From NCBI GenBank assembly GCA_027405735.1, contig JAPEHQ010000017.1:751501-815500 (forward strand): DNA of 64,000 nucleotides, given 5' to 3'. This document shows positions 24,343 to 36,351 of this stretch, piece by piece (within the stretch, counting starts at the first letter, position 1; each line of letters opens with the position of its first letter). The notes beneath the pieces were generated by a model. It was given only the letters and a program-made list of their open reading frames with translations, had not been told where the DNA came from and did no database searches. Source of the stretch: Mucor racemosus (Eukaryota > Mucoromycota > Mucoromycetes > Mucorales > Mucoraceae). A program made the translations under genes and the position numbers.

Positions 24343-25468
24343 TTAGAACTTCTTACCGAACATCCAGACTTGGAGGTAATCGTAACCAGAGAGAACACCA
24401 GCACCGGCAATAGCACGGAGAATGTTAGCACCAGCACCCTTGAAGAGAGACTTAGTACCTTCCTTGGCAACGATCTCACGGAAAGCGTGGAGAGAAGAAT
24501 CGTACTTGACGGCAGAACCAGAGGTCATCATCATACGACGACGAATGGTATCAATAGGGTAAGAGGCTATTATAATTTGAAATTAAGAATTAGAACCCAA
24601 TATTCCACCCCTGAAATAAATAAAAATAATAATAAAAAATAAAAAAATAACATACCAAGACCGGAACCGGTAGTGACAGCCCAACCAAGAGCGAAGGTAG
24701 CGAGGAAAGAGCTTTGGAGGTTCTCGGGAAGCAAAGGCTTAAGAGAATCGTAAAGACCAAAGTAGAGACCACGGTAGACAATGATACCAACACAAGAGAT
24801 GTTGAAACCACGGTACAAACCAGCAATACCGTCAGACTTGAGGGTTTGCTTGTAGACATCGACAAGACCCTTGAATTGACGCTCACCACCCTTCTTGGCA
24901 GACTTGGCATCGTTAGCGAGACGAGTACGAGCATAATCCAAAGAGTAGACGCTATATTGATAAGAAATTAGAAAATATGTTGCAATGCAATTGAAAGATG
25001 ATTAACTTACAAGAAGAGAGAAGCGGCACCAGCAGCACCACCGGAAGCCAAGTTACCAGCGAACCAAGCCCAGTAACCATCTCTGTTCTTATCCTTGTTG
25101 AACATACGCTTGAACTTATCCTTGAAAGCAAAGTTCAAAGCTTGGGTAGGGAAGTAACGGATAACGTTAGCAGTGTTACCTCTCCAGAAAGAGACACCAC
25201 CTTCATCCTTCAAGGTACGAGCGAAACAATCGCTGATACCCTTGTAAGGAGAAGCGAGACGACCTTGCTTGATCATTTCATCTTGGTTTTGGATCAAAAG
25301 CTTAATACGCTCAATAGGGGCAGCAGCGGTCTTGGAGACAGCAGCGGAAACACCACCCATAAGGAAATCCTGAAAAATTATTCAAATTAGAAACAGGCAC
25401 AATACACAAAGGCACATGAATTAACTTACGATGATGAACTTGTTGTTGTTAAGATCAGAACTGGCCAT
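24343..25468 (-). CDS. Mitochondrial ADP/ATP carrier
   Basis: Four exons (25468-25430, 25369-25011, 24951-24656, 24566-24343) encode 305 residues, normal for the family. The protein swaps cytosolic ADP for matrix ATP across the inner mitochondrial membrane. Seen are three homologous carrier modules, the carrier motifs PIERIK in module 1, SLDYAR in module 2 (Ser in place of Pro, as also in yeast carriers) and PIDTIR in module 3, followed by the diagnostic RRRMMM signature (about R240-M245). No cleavable presequence is present, as usual. Codons are strongly C-ending against an AT-rich background, which fits very high expression (inference). The short first exon and three 59-89 bp introns join in frame. 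Confidence 0.97.
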
Positions 25469-25559
25469 TTTTGATTATTTGAATACTTTTTAGATAAAGA
25501 AAAAGGAGAGGGGAGTAATCTGAAGAAAAAGAATCAAAGTTCAAGAAATTTTAAATCCT

Positions 25560-25566
25560 TTTTATA
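25560..25566 (-). promoter_or_regulatory. Probable TATA box of ADP/ATP carrier
   Basis: TATAAAA on the minus strand, about 92 bp before the carrier ATG, in the 231 bp gap to the next gene's stop. Consensus and spacing fit; function is inferred. Confidence 0.4.
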
Positions 25567-25699
25567 TTGTTTGACAACAACCAGGGGGGGTGGCGTGCAA
25601 AAAACTCCATCTCCAACAGTCCCAAAAGATAATGGAGATACAAGGTTGTAATCAATTTTATTTATTATTTTTTAGAGGGGTTTTTGTGGGGGTAAATTT

Positions 25700-26990
25700 T
25701 TAATGTTTTTGTCTTTTTCTTACCGCATCTTCATCAGAAAATGAGCTTTTGTCTTCTTCGGTATCATCATTTAATAAACTCTGTAACATGAGTCTTCTTC
25801 TACGCTTAGCTGCTTGATTTGCATCGACCATGTTTCTTAATAAATTTCCTTGCAATCCAAGATTGTGAGGTCCAATGATTGATTGGTGTACATGCTCAAT
25901 TGATTTGAAATAGCGTACAGTCTAAACGATCAAGGAAAAAAGAGTTTGTAATGAGATACCCAATAGTTTTCTATTGTAAATGAACCTTACTTTAACGTGG
26001 AGCTCTAATGTTGCGTCTTCATCACATATAATCAATCCTTTTGGATGCATTTGTATCGCCGAAACTGTCCACATATGATTGACTCCTTCTTCTAGACATT
26101 TTGATAATGCTAGACTTTTATGAGCACCAGTAATTACAACGCAAACTTCTCTTGCGTCCATGACTGTACTATATTTGTAAATTTAATTAATTCATTCTAG
26201 GGAAAAAAGAAGAAAAAAAAAACATCAATTACTTACGCAACGCCAACAGTTAATGCTAATTTAGGTACTTTGGATACATCTCCATCGAAAAACCTAGCAT
26301 TTGCAATAATTGTTTCATATGCTAATGTCTTTACTCTTGTTCTTGACGTTAATGATGATCCAGGTTCATTAAATGCAATATGTCCATCAGGCCCAATACC
26401 TTTCAAAAATACATATTTGGCATCCTTGAATTCATGCAAAAAAACACAGACACTACTTACCTCCCAAAAATAACTCAATGCCGCCCAATTTTACAATATC
26501 TGCCTCAAATCTTGAACATTCATTATCCAAATCTTCAGAATTACCATCCAAAATATGCACATTTTCTTGCTTTATATCCACATGTTTAAACAAATGATTC
26601 CACATGAATGTATGGTATGATTGAGGATGATCTCTGAATTAAAAACACAAGTCTTAGCAATATAAATATTTATTCTGATTCACCTTTGTTTACCTTGGTA
26701 ACCCAACATACTCATCCATATTAAATGTAACTACGTGTTCAAAGCTCAATTCACCTGATTTATGGAAATCAACTAATTTATGATATACTCCAATAGGTGA
26801 AGATCCAGTCGGTAATCCTAAAACAAATGGTCTACCTACTGTTGGCTTGAATTGATTGATACGCTCCTTTACATAATAGGCTATATTGATTTGTTGCAAT
26901 GATTACTACTTGCTTATTTTATTCAAAAATAAATTCCTTACCAGAATAAGCAGAAACTTCTTCATAATCTTGTCGTACAATAAGACGCAT
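25700..26990 (-). CDS. Glucosamine-6-phosphate deaminase (NagB type)
   Basis: Six exons (26990-26942, 26880-26694, 26633-26461, 26399-26237, 26168-25991, 25921-25700) encode 323 residues. The enzyme converts glucosamine-6-phosphate to fructose-6-phosphate and ammonia, the last step of GlcNAc catabolism, in the cytosol. Active-site residues fall at the same numbers as in the E. coli enzyme: Asp72 in FNMDEY, and Asp141, His143 and Glu148 in the [10 protein letters not shown] block. The phosphate-binding GLPTGSSP loop is at 38-45. The core ends near residue 280; about 45 further residues contain KRRRR, an acidic Ser-rich patch and a basic end. A GTAAGA inside that tail could be a splice donor, so the last few residues are less certain. 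Confidence 0.95.
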
Positions 26991-27307
26991 ATTGAATTTT
27001 TTTTTGTTTAAATGATGATGGTAATGAATAGGTTTATTTTGAATACTTTATGCCACTTTTTGTTGTTAAAAATGTGGGAATAGCAGGTGAAAAAGAAAAA
27101 GAAGAGATCCTGAAAGAAATGCACCATTTTTGTTTTATTTCGTGAAAGGGAAAAATGAGCTGTTGGACCCTGCAACCGCCCATAGTCACGAAAGATGCTC
27201 ATAATTTTTTTTTTTTTTTGCACGTTTTTTTTTTTTTTTTTTTGATAAATTTTACATATCTCAGGGTAGATAAAATTGATTATATAATAATTTCTCAGTG
27301 CTTCATT

Positions 27308-28677
27308 TTATTTAGAACGTCTTTTAATTTCATTATAATTAACTACACGACGAGATCGACGACGACGAATACGTTCATATCTATAAAATAGATTTGCAAT
27401 GTCCTATTTTGGAATGTTGGTTTTTTCGGTTATTATGTAATAATATGATATGATATTACCTTGGCAACCACAAATAAACAACCACCTAATACGTTTCTTT
27501 GAAATGGTTCTGGAAAATAGCGTCGTACGAATCTTGAATGACTTAGGTAACTATTTATAGAATAAATAGTTTAATATCTACATTTTCCAAAGCAATCAAA
27601 TGTTTAATTTTCTAACCTTCCTACAATACTACTAATGGTAGGCCATAATAACGCTCCTATCACTGTAACACTCATGTCTCGGCCTTCTCTACCGAACAAT
27701 ACTTCTGTATCTTGATCTGTGCTTCTATCTGTATTGTCCTCAATGTCAATCTCATCCATTGTTGTTCTTCTTCTAGGTTGAGATGGTCGATGTACTTCAT
27801 TTGAATTGTTGCTGCTATTGTTGTTGCGAATCAATGCATGTGATACTCTCTTCTGTAAAAGTGAATAGATGTTATTGTAAAGTAATCTAACCCAAGGTAA
27901 TAAGCCAAACATAACAGCGGGCGATGGAGGCCATGTAATTTTTAATGGATACGAAATGCCAGTAATACGCAACAATAACAACGTGGCAGCTGGCAACACA
28001 TTATCGGCCCATTTTGAACGAGAAGCAATCAAAGCAACTGGAATGGATGGTAATCCAAGCCAAGTTCGCCAAGTCCAATAAGCTGGATTACCAATCAACT
28101 TTTCTCCCTCTTTTGTGCCAAATAAAGTCAATACAGTATATGCACCAAAAGTAGTAGACGTAATCAACATGGAACACCCTAAACCCAATACGGTGATATA
28201 AGGTGCTGCTGTATGTACAAGGCTGTCTGCAATACCCATCAAAACAAGTGGTATACTATGGGTTTCAGATAACATGTATGACGAATTGCATTGAGGACAA
28301 GATACTTTTTTCAATGGGGTATTCTTTTGATTTTCTGCGATCCAATCCAATAAACACTGTTCATGAGAAACTAAAGAACATTGGCAAGGATTGACCCATC
28401 TTCCTTCAGAGTCAGTATCCTCTCCAAAGCAGATCCAGCAACGTTTATTGTTATTGTTAATGTTGCTATTGACATTGCTGGAAGTAGTAGCTGTATTGTT
28501 GTTGTAATTATAAATGGTCGTTATATTGGTGCTACTTGTGCTTCGACTTGTGTTGGCGCTTGGGTATTCCTCATCTTCTACAAATAATTGACTTTCATCT
28601 AAACCAGAAATTGGTTGATATGCGTATAAACCAGCTTCTTCAACGAGAGATGAACTTGGACAACGAAAATGAGACAT
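27308..28677 (-). CDS. RING-CH (MARCH-type) membrane E3 ubiquitin ligase
   Basis: Three exons (28677-27617, 27550-27460, 27403-27308) encode 415 residues. After an Asn/Ser/Thr-rich N-terminus, residues 80-130 form a C4HC3 RING-CH finger: C80, C83, C98, C100, H105, C108, C127, C130. Several hydrophobic segments follow (about 140-330), then a hydrophilic acidic stretch, two short hydrophobic segments including GGCLFVVAK, and an Arg-rich tail. The layout resembles MARCH5 (MITOL), the mitochondrial outer-membrane ligase, more than yeast Doa10, which is much larger. Mitochondrial location is inferred from that similarity. For the last exon an upstream acceptor was chosen because it keeps phase; a later AG would give an immediate stop. 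Confidence 0.88.
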
Positions 28678-29080
28678 GATATAATATATAAGAAGCGAGA
28701 AAGAAAAAGGTGCGTCTATCTGTGTGTGTGAAAAATATGTAAATAGTTTATATATGCAAAAAGAAAACGATGAAAAAAGGTGGGGTTGAAGGAGTGGGAA
28801 TTACGATTATATAGTATGAAACAAACTAAGCTACTCATCAAATTTATGTCATTTTTTGTATTTATTGGATTTGAGTAACATGTTTTTTTTTACTATAGTA
28901 TTTTGTATGTTCGAGCATAATATATTTCATCATCATTTGCTTTTTTTTTCTTTTTAATTCACCATTGGTTATGTTTATTCTACTTTTTTTTTTTTTTTTT
29001 TTTTGCCAAGCCCAAGTGTAGGTAAAAAATAATAAAAAAAAAGTAATATCCTATGGACCACCCACGTACGAAATCGAGGC
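28678..29080. other. Intergenic, promoter side of RING-CH gene
   Basis: Contains poly-T runs (about 28980-29004) and TATA-like sequence just upstream of the RING-CH start. No gene seen. Confidence 0.4.
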
Positions 29081-29085
29081 AAAAA
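29081..29085 (-). terminator. RNA polymerase III terminator of tRNA-Glu
   Basis: Five T residues on the minus strand, starting seven bases after the 3' end of the tRNA. Confidence 0.6.
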
Positions 29086-29091
29086 TGTATT

Positions 29092-29162
29092 TCCCCAACG
29101 GGGAATTGAACCCCGGCCGCGTCGGTGAGAGCGACGAATCCTAGCCACTAGACCATTGAGGA
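29092..29162 (-). tRNA. tRNA-Glu, anticodon CTC
   Basis: Folds as a standard 71 nt cloverleaf without intron. The acceptor stem pairs TCCTCAA with TTGGGGA (one T-G wobble), the D arm holds GGTCTAGTGG, the anticodon arm is CGTCG-CTCTCAC-CGACG with CTC as anticodon, and the T arm is CGGGG-TTCAATT-CCCCG. CCA is not encoded, as is normal in eukaryotes. Confidence 0.93.
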
Positions 29163-31627
29163 TGATATATTTATTAAATTAAAAAATATAAAATATTTTA
29201 TATATTTGTATTTTAAACTTCCGAACCAATCAAAAACGCGTTCCTGAAAACTCTGATTTTCAATTTTCGGTTTTGGAAAAATTCAGGGGAGTTATTTTCA
29301 GGTCCTATTTTATGCTTAAAGAGTTTTTACACAATTTGAAAGCTATTATCCAACTAGTAAAAAATAAAAGTATGCTTATTAATTCTTTGATTTAGCTTTC
29401 TATATTTTTTTGTTTACAAATTTAGTATGAAGCAGGTCATCTTGTTTCGTTAAATTAAGCTGTAAGATTTGCAACATTATTACATACAGATTTTTACATG
29501 ATAAAACATGAATAATCAAAAGTGTCAGAAGCTATTAGAGGATTAGAGGAAGTACCCTGATTATCTAGCGCTTGTTTATTTTGCTCCCATTAATTAATCG
29601 ACTCGCTTCATTTATCTAAGTTTTGAAAGTGTATTGTGCACTGTATTAGGGATTTATTGGACTAAAATATAAAAGCTGTAATTAATCACTATTTGATGCG
29701 CAAAAAAAAAAAGAAAAAAAGCATCAATAAAAAGTAGATTACAACACGGATATGGTTGTAATTAGTGAGGTGATGACTGAAAAGAAATTGAAAAAGTTGA
29801 CTAGTGTACTAAATTTCAAATTTGTGGATGATCCAAGCTCCCTTTTTTTTTAGCTACCTCTTTTTCTGCCCTTTTAGATAAATTTTACTTTTTAAATACT
29901 AGAATATTACATTTGAAAATAAAATGCTTTTGAAACAGAAGCAATATATGCTGTAATTTCTCTGGAAGTTAATCGCATTGAACACTAACACAAAGGAATT
30001 TCGGATTATTTTAGGAAAATACCACCAAAACGTAACTCGATAAAATACAGTAATTCTGTGAATGAATTAAAATAACGAGATAAATGCCATGAAAGCAAAC
30101 AGAAATATCAATCAGATATTTTTTCTATAAATAACCCAACAGATAGAAATTCTATTGCTTGAGGTATCTCGACAGAAGCCTCGAAAAGTATCCTATAAAG
30201 ACCACATTTTTGCCACCTTGCCAGAAACATGTTTCGTACAAGTGATAACTCTAAGTTTACCAGCCTCGATCCCGTTTCAATGGTAACTTTATTAATTTTT
30301 CTAGAAATTATAGACAAATTTAACAATAGTTGAATTGAATCTTAGTCTCTATTAATGAAATGTATGTATACGATATTCAAAAGCATATGTTTATGAGATT
30401 ACAACTAAAAAAATCTTCATTTGTTCGATTCTGAATGTTCTTAATTCAAGTATTTTTTAGTAGAGCAACAAAGTATGCAAGTAATAAATTATAGAACATG
30501 TACATTCTATAAAAACAACTCTATTAAAAATTACAGTTAAACTTGACGTTCCAGGAGGGGGCTTCACAATTATATAAAATGCTGATTTGGAAAGGATGCA
30601 TAATTTTTTGAGGTTTTACCAAAAACGGTTGTTTCTGCTTTTTAATTAATTTGAGCAATTTAATGATCAAGGTATTATAGGATACATATATATGGCTCAT
30701 ACTAAAATTTACTAGAAATACAATACTTTACGCTTGTCATTTTATCGTATTTTTCTTGATGCAATTCATGCATGACGCTTTTTTTGAAATCAGAATTTTT
30801 GAAATTCTTTTACCGATGTAAAAAATAATCGATACCAATCTTTATTGAATGAGTGATAACAAGTGATTAAATATTATTTCTTTCAATGATAAAAATGCAG
30901 GCAGTAAATTAAAGTGCCTTCAAAAGTGTCTATAAGCTGAAAAATGCAATTGGATAAACCAAACACTTGGAGTAATCCTTTAAAACCACCTTAAATTTGC
31001 TGGGTTTACTAAAAATCACAAAATAATAGTCAGGTAATGAACAGTTGTTCTGCTCGTTTATCAAAGGGATGCAGAAATATTAAATTATTGCACCGTAATA
31101 AACTGATGTTTGTATTCACTTGGAGTTAATACAAGTCTGAAAATCTTCAAAGCTTCGTATATGCTACCGAGAATTCTCAATAATGCTTTTCTGGAACAAT
31201 AGTGCTATATAGTGCTGGATTTTGTGCTATTTATTTATGCATCAACGCATTTGGATCTTATTAAACCCAGATATTTCTTCACATATGCTTTGGTGTTTTA
31301 GTTTGTTACGATTTCAGGTCCTCTCGATAACATTTGCTCCATTGTTATTGTTGAAATGTCACCAAGCTCTCGAGAATCAATTGTAAGCCAATATAAAGCA
31401 AAATTAAAAAACTAGCACACATGTTTTGGATCTATCGATTGCTAAGCAAAGAAAATTTCGCATAGTTATTCCTTGTATAGTATTTGCACATCTGTCACGT
31501 CACGTAACATTCAGATTCTACGCGAGAAGCTATACACTTTGACATCAAAAGCCCATATACATATATATATATAAGTTTTTTTTTGCCAGTATTACTGTTC
31601 TTCTCTTTCATACAAACAAACTCAAAA
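29163..31627. other. Long intergenic region, nothing recognised
   Basis: About 2.4 kb of AT-rich DNA with a few poly-A and poly-T runs and no ORF with family motifs (the longest, 30108-30326 minus, looks non-coding). A TATATATATATA stretch near 31561-31573 precedes the downstream gene and may be its TATA region. Confidence 0.4.
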
Positions 31628-33089
31628 ATGGATACCGATCTCTGGAAAAAACTAAAGGTATGCTAAAAGATTGAACTCACCTAATAAAAAATAGTTTACA
31701 TTGTAAATGTTATCATAGATTGAAATTCAAGACAAGTTTTTGGAGAAACTTTATTGTGATATAGGAGGTAAGAACATTATAAACTTTACATAGCTTTTTA
31801 TTGGTACATATGTGATATCCTGCAAATATATAAAATCAAATAATTATAGACGAAACGCTCTCGAGCAATATAATAAACATGCTTCAAACTGAAAAAACTC
31901 TTGAGGAAATCAACCATGAGCTTTTAGACTGTAAGTAACCTACATAACAAATGCAAATATCGCTTTAATAAAGCCTATTTCTGCACTTTTTTGTTTTTTC
32001 TTCAGTTGTTGGATCTGATCATGGTAAATATTACATTAAAATGTACTTTTTCAAAGTTATTGACTCTTCTTATTACAGATTTAAGTCTTTCTTTATGGTG
32101 TTTTGAGCGCAAACAAGAACTTGAAAGTACAACAGTACCAGTTATTGATAACAAATCCCCTTCTCCTGTGTTTCGTCGTGCTCCTGAGCGTTTTCGTTCT
32201 CGAAACTATCGCCGTAGTCGTCATCACTCTCGCTCTTTTCGTGGCTCTGATAATCGTTCTCGTTCTCGTTCTCCTTATCGTAAATCTCATAGATATAATC
32301 GCTATGAACGTCGATCTTCTAATACAAATGAGCGCTACTGTCATCGTTCAAGTTCCTGGCCCGTTGATCATCGCTCTTCTCGTCACCATGTGTATAAACA
32401 GCGTAGACTTAGTGTATTTGATCGTTTAGGCTCTTTGAATATCCCTAATTTCCATAATAACAATTTTTCAAAAACTCGATGCAAGTATTGGCCCAGATGT
32501 GTTAAAACTAGCCTACAGTGCGGATTCTTTCATCCATCCAAGTTATGTCGGTAAGCAGCATACACATTTTTTATTTAACTTGATATTGTGTATATGTATT
32601 TACTTACTTTTAATGTGCATGTATATAGTGATTTTCCTTATTGTAAAAGAGAGGCATCAGTCTGCAAGTTTATTCATCCCACAGATAATAAACCTCAAAA
32701 TCTAACAAAATCAATCCTCAGAATACCATCTCCTTGCAGATTCTATCCTTATTGACTTAACCCAGTGTGCCCTTACATGCATATCTTAATTGTATCGCCA
32801 GAACAAGCCTCATTCATGCAAAGCTCCCAAGTATCTTTTTCAGGTGCTCAATTGCCATGTAATTACGGTAGTGATTGCAAGATTGAAAAATGTACCTTCA
32901 TTCACCCCAAAGATTCAAATTATGATACTCGTTTAATTGTGAGTCGAGACAAATAAATACATATGTATATGAATATTGGAAAGTCTAATTTAATATTATT
33001 TATAGTGTAAGTTTGATGGGTCATGTGGCAATCCAAAATGTATCTATAGGCATACCAAATCAAGCAATAAAGATAGCATAATAGCCTAA
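31628..33089 (+). pseudogene. Nab2/ZC3H14-like CCCH protein with in-frame TGA
   Basis: Seven exons (31628-31657, 31719-31767, 31850-31930, 32006-32023, 32079-32550, 32629-32938, 33006-33089) join in phase to 348 codons including the final stop. Residues 1-75 resemble the helical PWI-like N-terminal domain of ZC3H14/Nab2, which docks the nuclear pore. An Arg/Ser-rich middle follows, then five tandem CCCH fingers (C-x5-C-x4/6-C-x3-H) of the kind that bind poly(A) tails of nuclear mRNA. Everything is open except TGA at 32753-32755 (codon 259), exactly where the second Cys of finger 3 is expected; fingers 4 and 5 downstream are intact. It may be a fresh nonsense mutation, a read-through site (UGA-CUU), a sequence error, or a truncated functional protein. 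The label pseudogene is provisional. Confidence 0.75.
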
Positions 33090-33769
33090 CTCTTCTACAA
33101 TAACCATTCCATTCTCTATCATCTATAAATAAATAAAATTAGGTTGGACCGCTTACAACTCGATTATAAAAACTATGTAAATTAGGCCAGTAAATACCTA
33201 ATTTTTTCTTAAATTTAAATAAAAAAATTTGAAATTAATTGTAAATGGTATCATCAATTTTGCTGTTGCAAACACAGAAATTAAAAATAAGCTGACTTTT
33301 CCTATTGTACTAATAAATTTCTAATCTTAAGATAATAGCTAAATATACTTTTTTCATTTGTTATTGCTTTGTTTATACTCTAATCTCCCTAAAATGCCAA
33401 GTTTTCCATGGCCAATAGTTTATATTCTAAGGCCAAATTAATATTAAAAGTGGTATATATAACATATTTAAAAACACTTTGAGCTGAATGACTAGTTGAA
33501 TAAAGCTGTGTATATCTTATGTGCTTTTGAATGTATTTTCATTGTCTTTTTCTTTTCTTTTTTATAAGTGAACCGTATGCTAAATGAACTTTAAAATTTT
33601 TAAAAATGGCTGAAAATTGAACAAAGGCGATTTTTATATTTGACCACCTTAATTCATACCATGCAGATTTTAGTATTTGAATGTTTACAGGTAACCTTTG
33701 GTGTAGAAAATTTTAGTTTTTTTTTTCATAAGTAATATCAGATCAAAAATTAACTGAAGATATCTGATA
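33090..33769. other. Intergenic, nothing recognised
   Basis: AT-rich 3' flank of the CCCH gene up to repeat F. No ORF or repeat match was identified. Confidence 0.4.
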
Positions 33770-33789
33770 TATACAATATACAGCAACCA

Positions 33790-34855
33790 AAAGTAAAATT
33801 TACTACTTTTTCTTAAAAAGTGAGGCCGACTTTTCGTACCTGCTCAACTTTTTTTTTCATTAGATAATACCAGGAAAAATTATATGCCAATGTACCTGAG
33901 ATGTTCAGCTTTAATCCAAAAACAAGTATCCGGAAATATCCTATTTTTTGTAGTTGGTATTAATTTTTCAGTGCTAAGGTTTCAGATTTTTTACGCGTAT
34001 TTCACTGCTAATGGATTGAAACTTTGAGGCTTCATATCTCTAGAAAAAATTAAGCTATACTAACACTTTTTAATAATAAAACTTACTTGTTTTAAAATGC
34101 TCTATAACATATATTAATATAAAAAAATTCTGAGCATTTTTATTTTTTTTTATATTTTTTTGGCATTTCTATAATAGGTTTCAAAATATTGGTTAAATGG
34201 AGCAACACTTTTTTTGCATTTATGTCATTAAACTCGTTAAGCTCTCTTGGATTCAATTTAGAGCTTTTTAAAATATTGATTTTTCGTGGAGATATCCTCA
34301 AAAATGTGTACAAAAAGGTACCTCCATTTCTAGCTTCCATTTTCCCCTTGTATACCCTCATCCCAAATTCTGAAACAAAAAAAATTTTGGACAAAAATCC
34401 GGTTTTCTCTACCAAAAACGCAGCTAAAAAATTTTGCAATAACTCGATCGATAGATAATTTTTTTGCGCATCATTCCAGTTTATTATATTTTAAATATGC
34501 TTATAAAAAGTGATGTGTATCTTCAAAAAACCTCCAAAATTTCAATTGCATTTTGCGCACAATTTAATGTGGAATATTTGTTTAATTTTTATTTAGATGG
34601 ATGCAGAATCCAAAACTGTACAAAAACTATTTAATACGCTAGGTCGAGTTACTTTGCAGTTCATGAGCCATTAATCGATTTTGTTTTTTGAATCATTTTT
34701 CGTCCGTTTTTTCATATCGTTTTTGGAACCCCGTTATGATAGGTTATAAGCTGTGATAAAAACTAGTATTTTAATTATCTCAACGAAAAATCAATATTTT
34801 TTGCTGAAACAAAAAATGCAGAGTAACTTTAAGCTGGATCTATCTTATTTGAAGA
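33790..34855 (-). repeat. Dispersed repeat F, copy 2 (inverted)
   Basis: Reverse-complement match to 21370-22440 over its full length. The ORF on the minus strand at 34140-34439 shares the core seen in copy 1, and the plus strand at 34189-34458 is open as well. Ends are approximate; no terminal repeats or target duplication were found. Confidence 0.7.
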
Positions 34856-35034
34856 TTTTACATAATTTGACTCAATACTGGACGAAACAATTCGAGCCTC
34901 ATTTTAAAAACCATCTGAGACCTACTTTTTACAACCATAAGAAATCAATAACAGAAACCTTATCTTATCGAATTTTGATCCTAATGACTTCCAACTTTAC
35001 ATGATGAGGGTTGGAACACATCTTTGACACTGCT
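34856..35034. other. Spacer between repeats F and C
   Basis: Short AT-rich spacer without recognised content. Confidence 0.3.
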
Positions 35035-35200
35035 TGAAATGTTAAAACGGTCGATTGAAATAATCTTGCCAAAATATTACCCTTTTTATCAACAATACAT
35101 CCAGAGGATGTTGATTTATGGATGTTGCATCCACAGATCTGGGTGCATTCCTTGGTTAAGATTACGACACAGTTTGATATGTTAAGTTCTACATTGCTGT
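35035..35200 (+). repeat. Diverged relative of the 220 bp TG...CA element (family C)
   Basis: Starts TGAAATGTTAAAA and shares an AATAATCTTGCC(A)AAATATTAC block and an ACAATACATCC block with 20725-20815. The right part has diverged and no target duplication can be assigned, so the end is approximate. Confidence 0.5.
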
Positions 35201-35765
35201 GTATTATGTTATGAAGCTCCGTGTAGGCAGGAATATGGAACTAGTGTGTGTCACCTAGACTTGATTGGATATATGTATAGATATATATAAATAGACTCAT
35301 TTAAACAGGTCATATAATTAGAGAATGTGAATATAAAGGAAGATGGTTCGATCTTATAATAAAGTTCTTTAGTTTTAGTGTGCTCTTTCATTTTATAACA
35401 ATTTTCCTTTATTTTTATTAAATGATTTAGTGCATATCTTAGCTTTGAGATTGATATAATCTCCTGGCGTAACAATGGAAAGGTAAAACGTAATATAAAT
35501 TAGTTAAACAAAAAATTAAGTAGAAAACACGAACCAAGCTTTTGACTTCTTTTCAAAAAGTTTAAATTTAAATAACAATTAGTAAATAATATGGCATTAT
35601 TACTTTAGGTATTTGTCACCAGAAAGGTAAAATAAAGCTCGCATTGAGATGATGAGTTTTATTCGCTACATAAAAAGCTCGTGTGGGGTAAACGAGCTTT
35701 AGTCACGTGCAAAAAAGCTCGGCTCGTTTAAGATCACTACGAAAAGGTGCCGTTTTATGATGAGT
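35201..35765. other. Spacer, nothing recognised
   Basis: AT-rich stretch with no supported gene. It ends where the interrupted family A LTR begins. Confidence 0.35.
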
Positions 35766-35829
35766 GTTGTATGCCACCAAGTAGGATTGGCAACGAGTCG
35801 AGCTGGCTCGATAAAATTTGATCGAGTTT

Positions 35830-36150
35830 TACTCGAGTCGAGTCGAGTCGAGTCGAGTTTTTCAGTCTCCTGAAACTCGAGAGCTCGAGGAAGGCTCGAA
35901 CAAAACTCGGCAACTCGAGAAAAACTCGACAACTCGAGAAAAACTCGACAACTCGAGAAAGACTCGACAACTCGCATAAAGCTCGACAACTCGAGCAAAA
36001 CTCGACAACTCGAGTTAAACTCGACAACTCGAGAAAGACTCGACAACTCGCATAAAGCTCGACAACTCGAGCAAAACTCGACAACTCGAGTTAAACTCGA
36101 CAACTCGAGAATAACTCGACAACTCGCATAAAGCTCGATTAAACTCGCAT
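35830..36150. repeat. Left subterminal CTCGAC/CTCGAG minisatellite
   Basis: About 16 tandem units of AAACTCGACAACTCGAG type (15-19 bp) inside the left end of the hAT element. CTCGAG is palindromic, so both strands carry dense copies. Such subterminal motifs are typical transposase-binding sites. Confidence 0.9.
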
Positions 36151-36351
36151 GAAATGCTCAATAAAACCCCCTTGAGATCAAAAACTAGTAAACGAATTAT
36201 GCTTCATAAAATGTACCTTCAAATTGTTTTTTGTTGTATTATATATTTTTTATTAGTCAAAATATTTGTGTTTAAAAAAGAAGAACACCATCAATCAATT
36301 ATTATTTATATAAAAAGAAAAAAAAAACTATGAATCAATTATAAAATAAAA

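Noticed and set aside
32753..32755. TGA in the CCCH gene as selenocysteine
   Set aside because: Tempting because the family has Cys there, but zinc-site selenocysteine is not known in this family and most fungi lack the pathway. No SECIS element can be argued from reading alone. Kept as read-through, mutation or error.
35699..36103. ORFs in the CTCGAG minisatellites (also 41747-42308)
   Set aside because: Repetitive Ser/Leu/Arg translations are a by-product of the tandem repeat.
35830..36150. CRISPR array
   Set aside because: Units are contiguous minisatellite repeats without unique spacers, in a eukaryotic transposon end.
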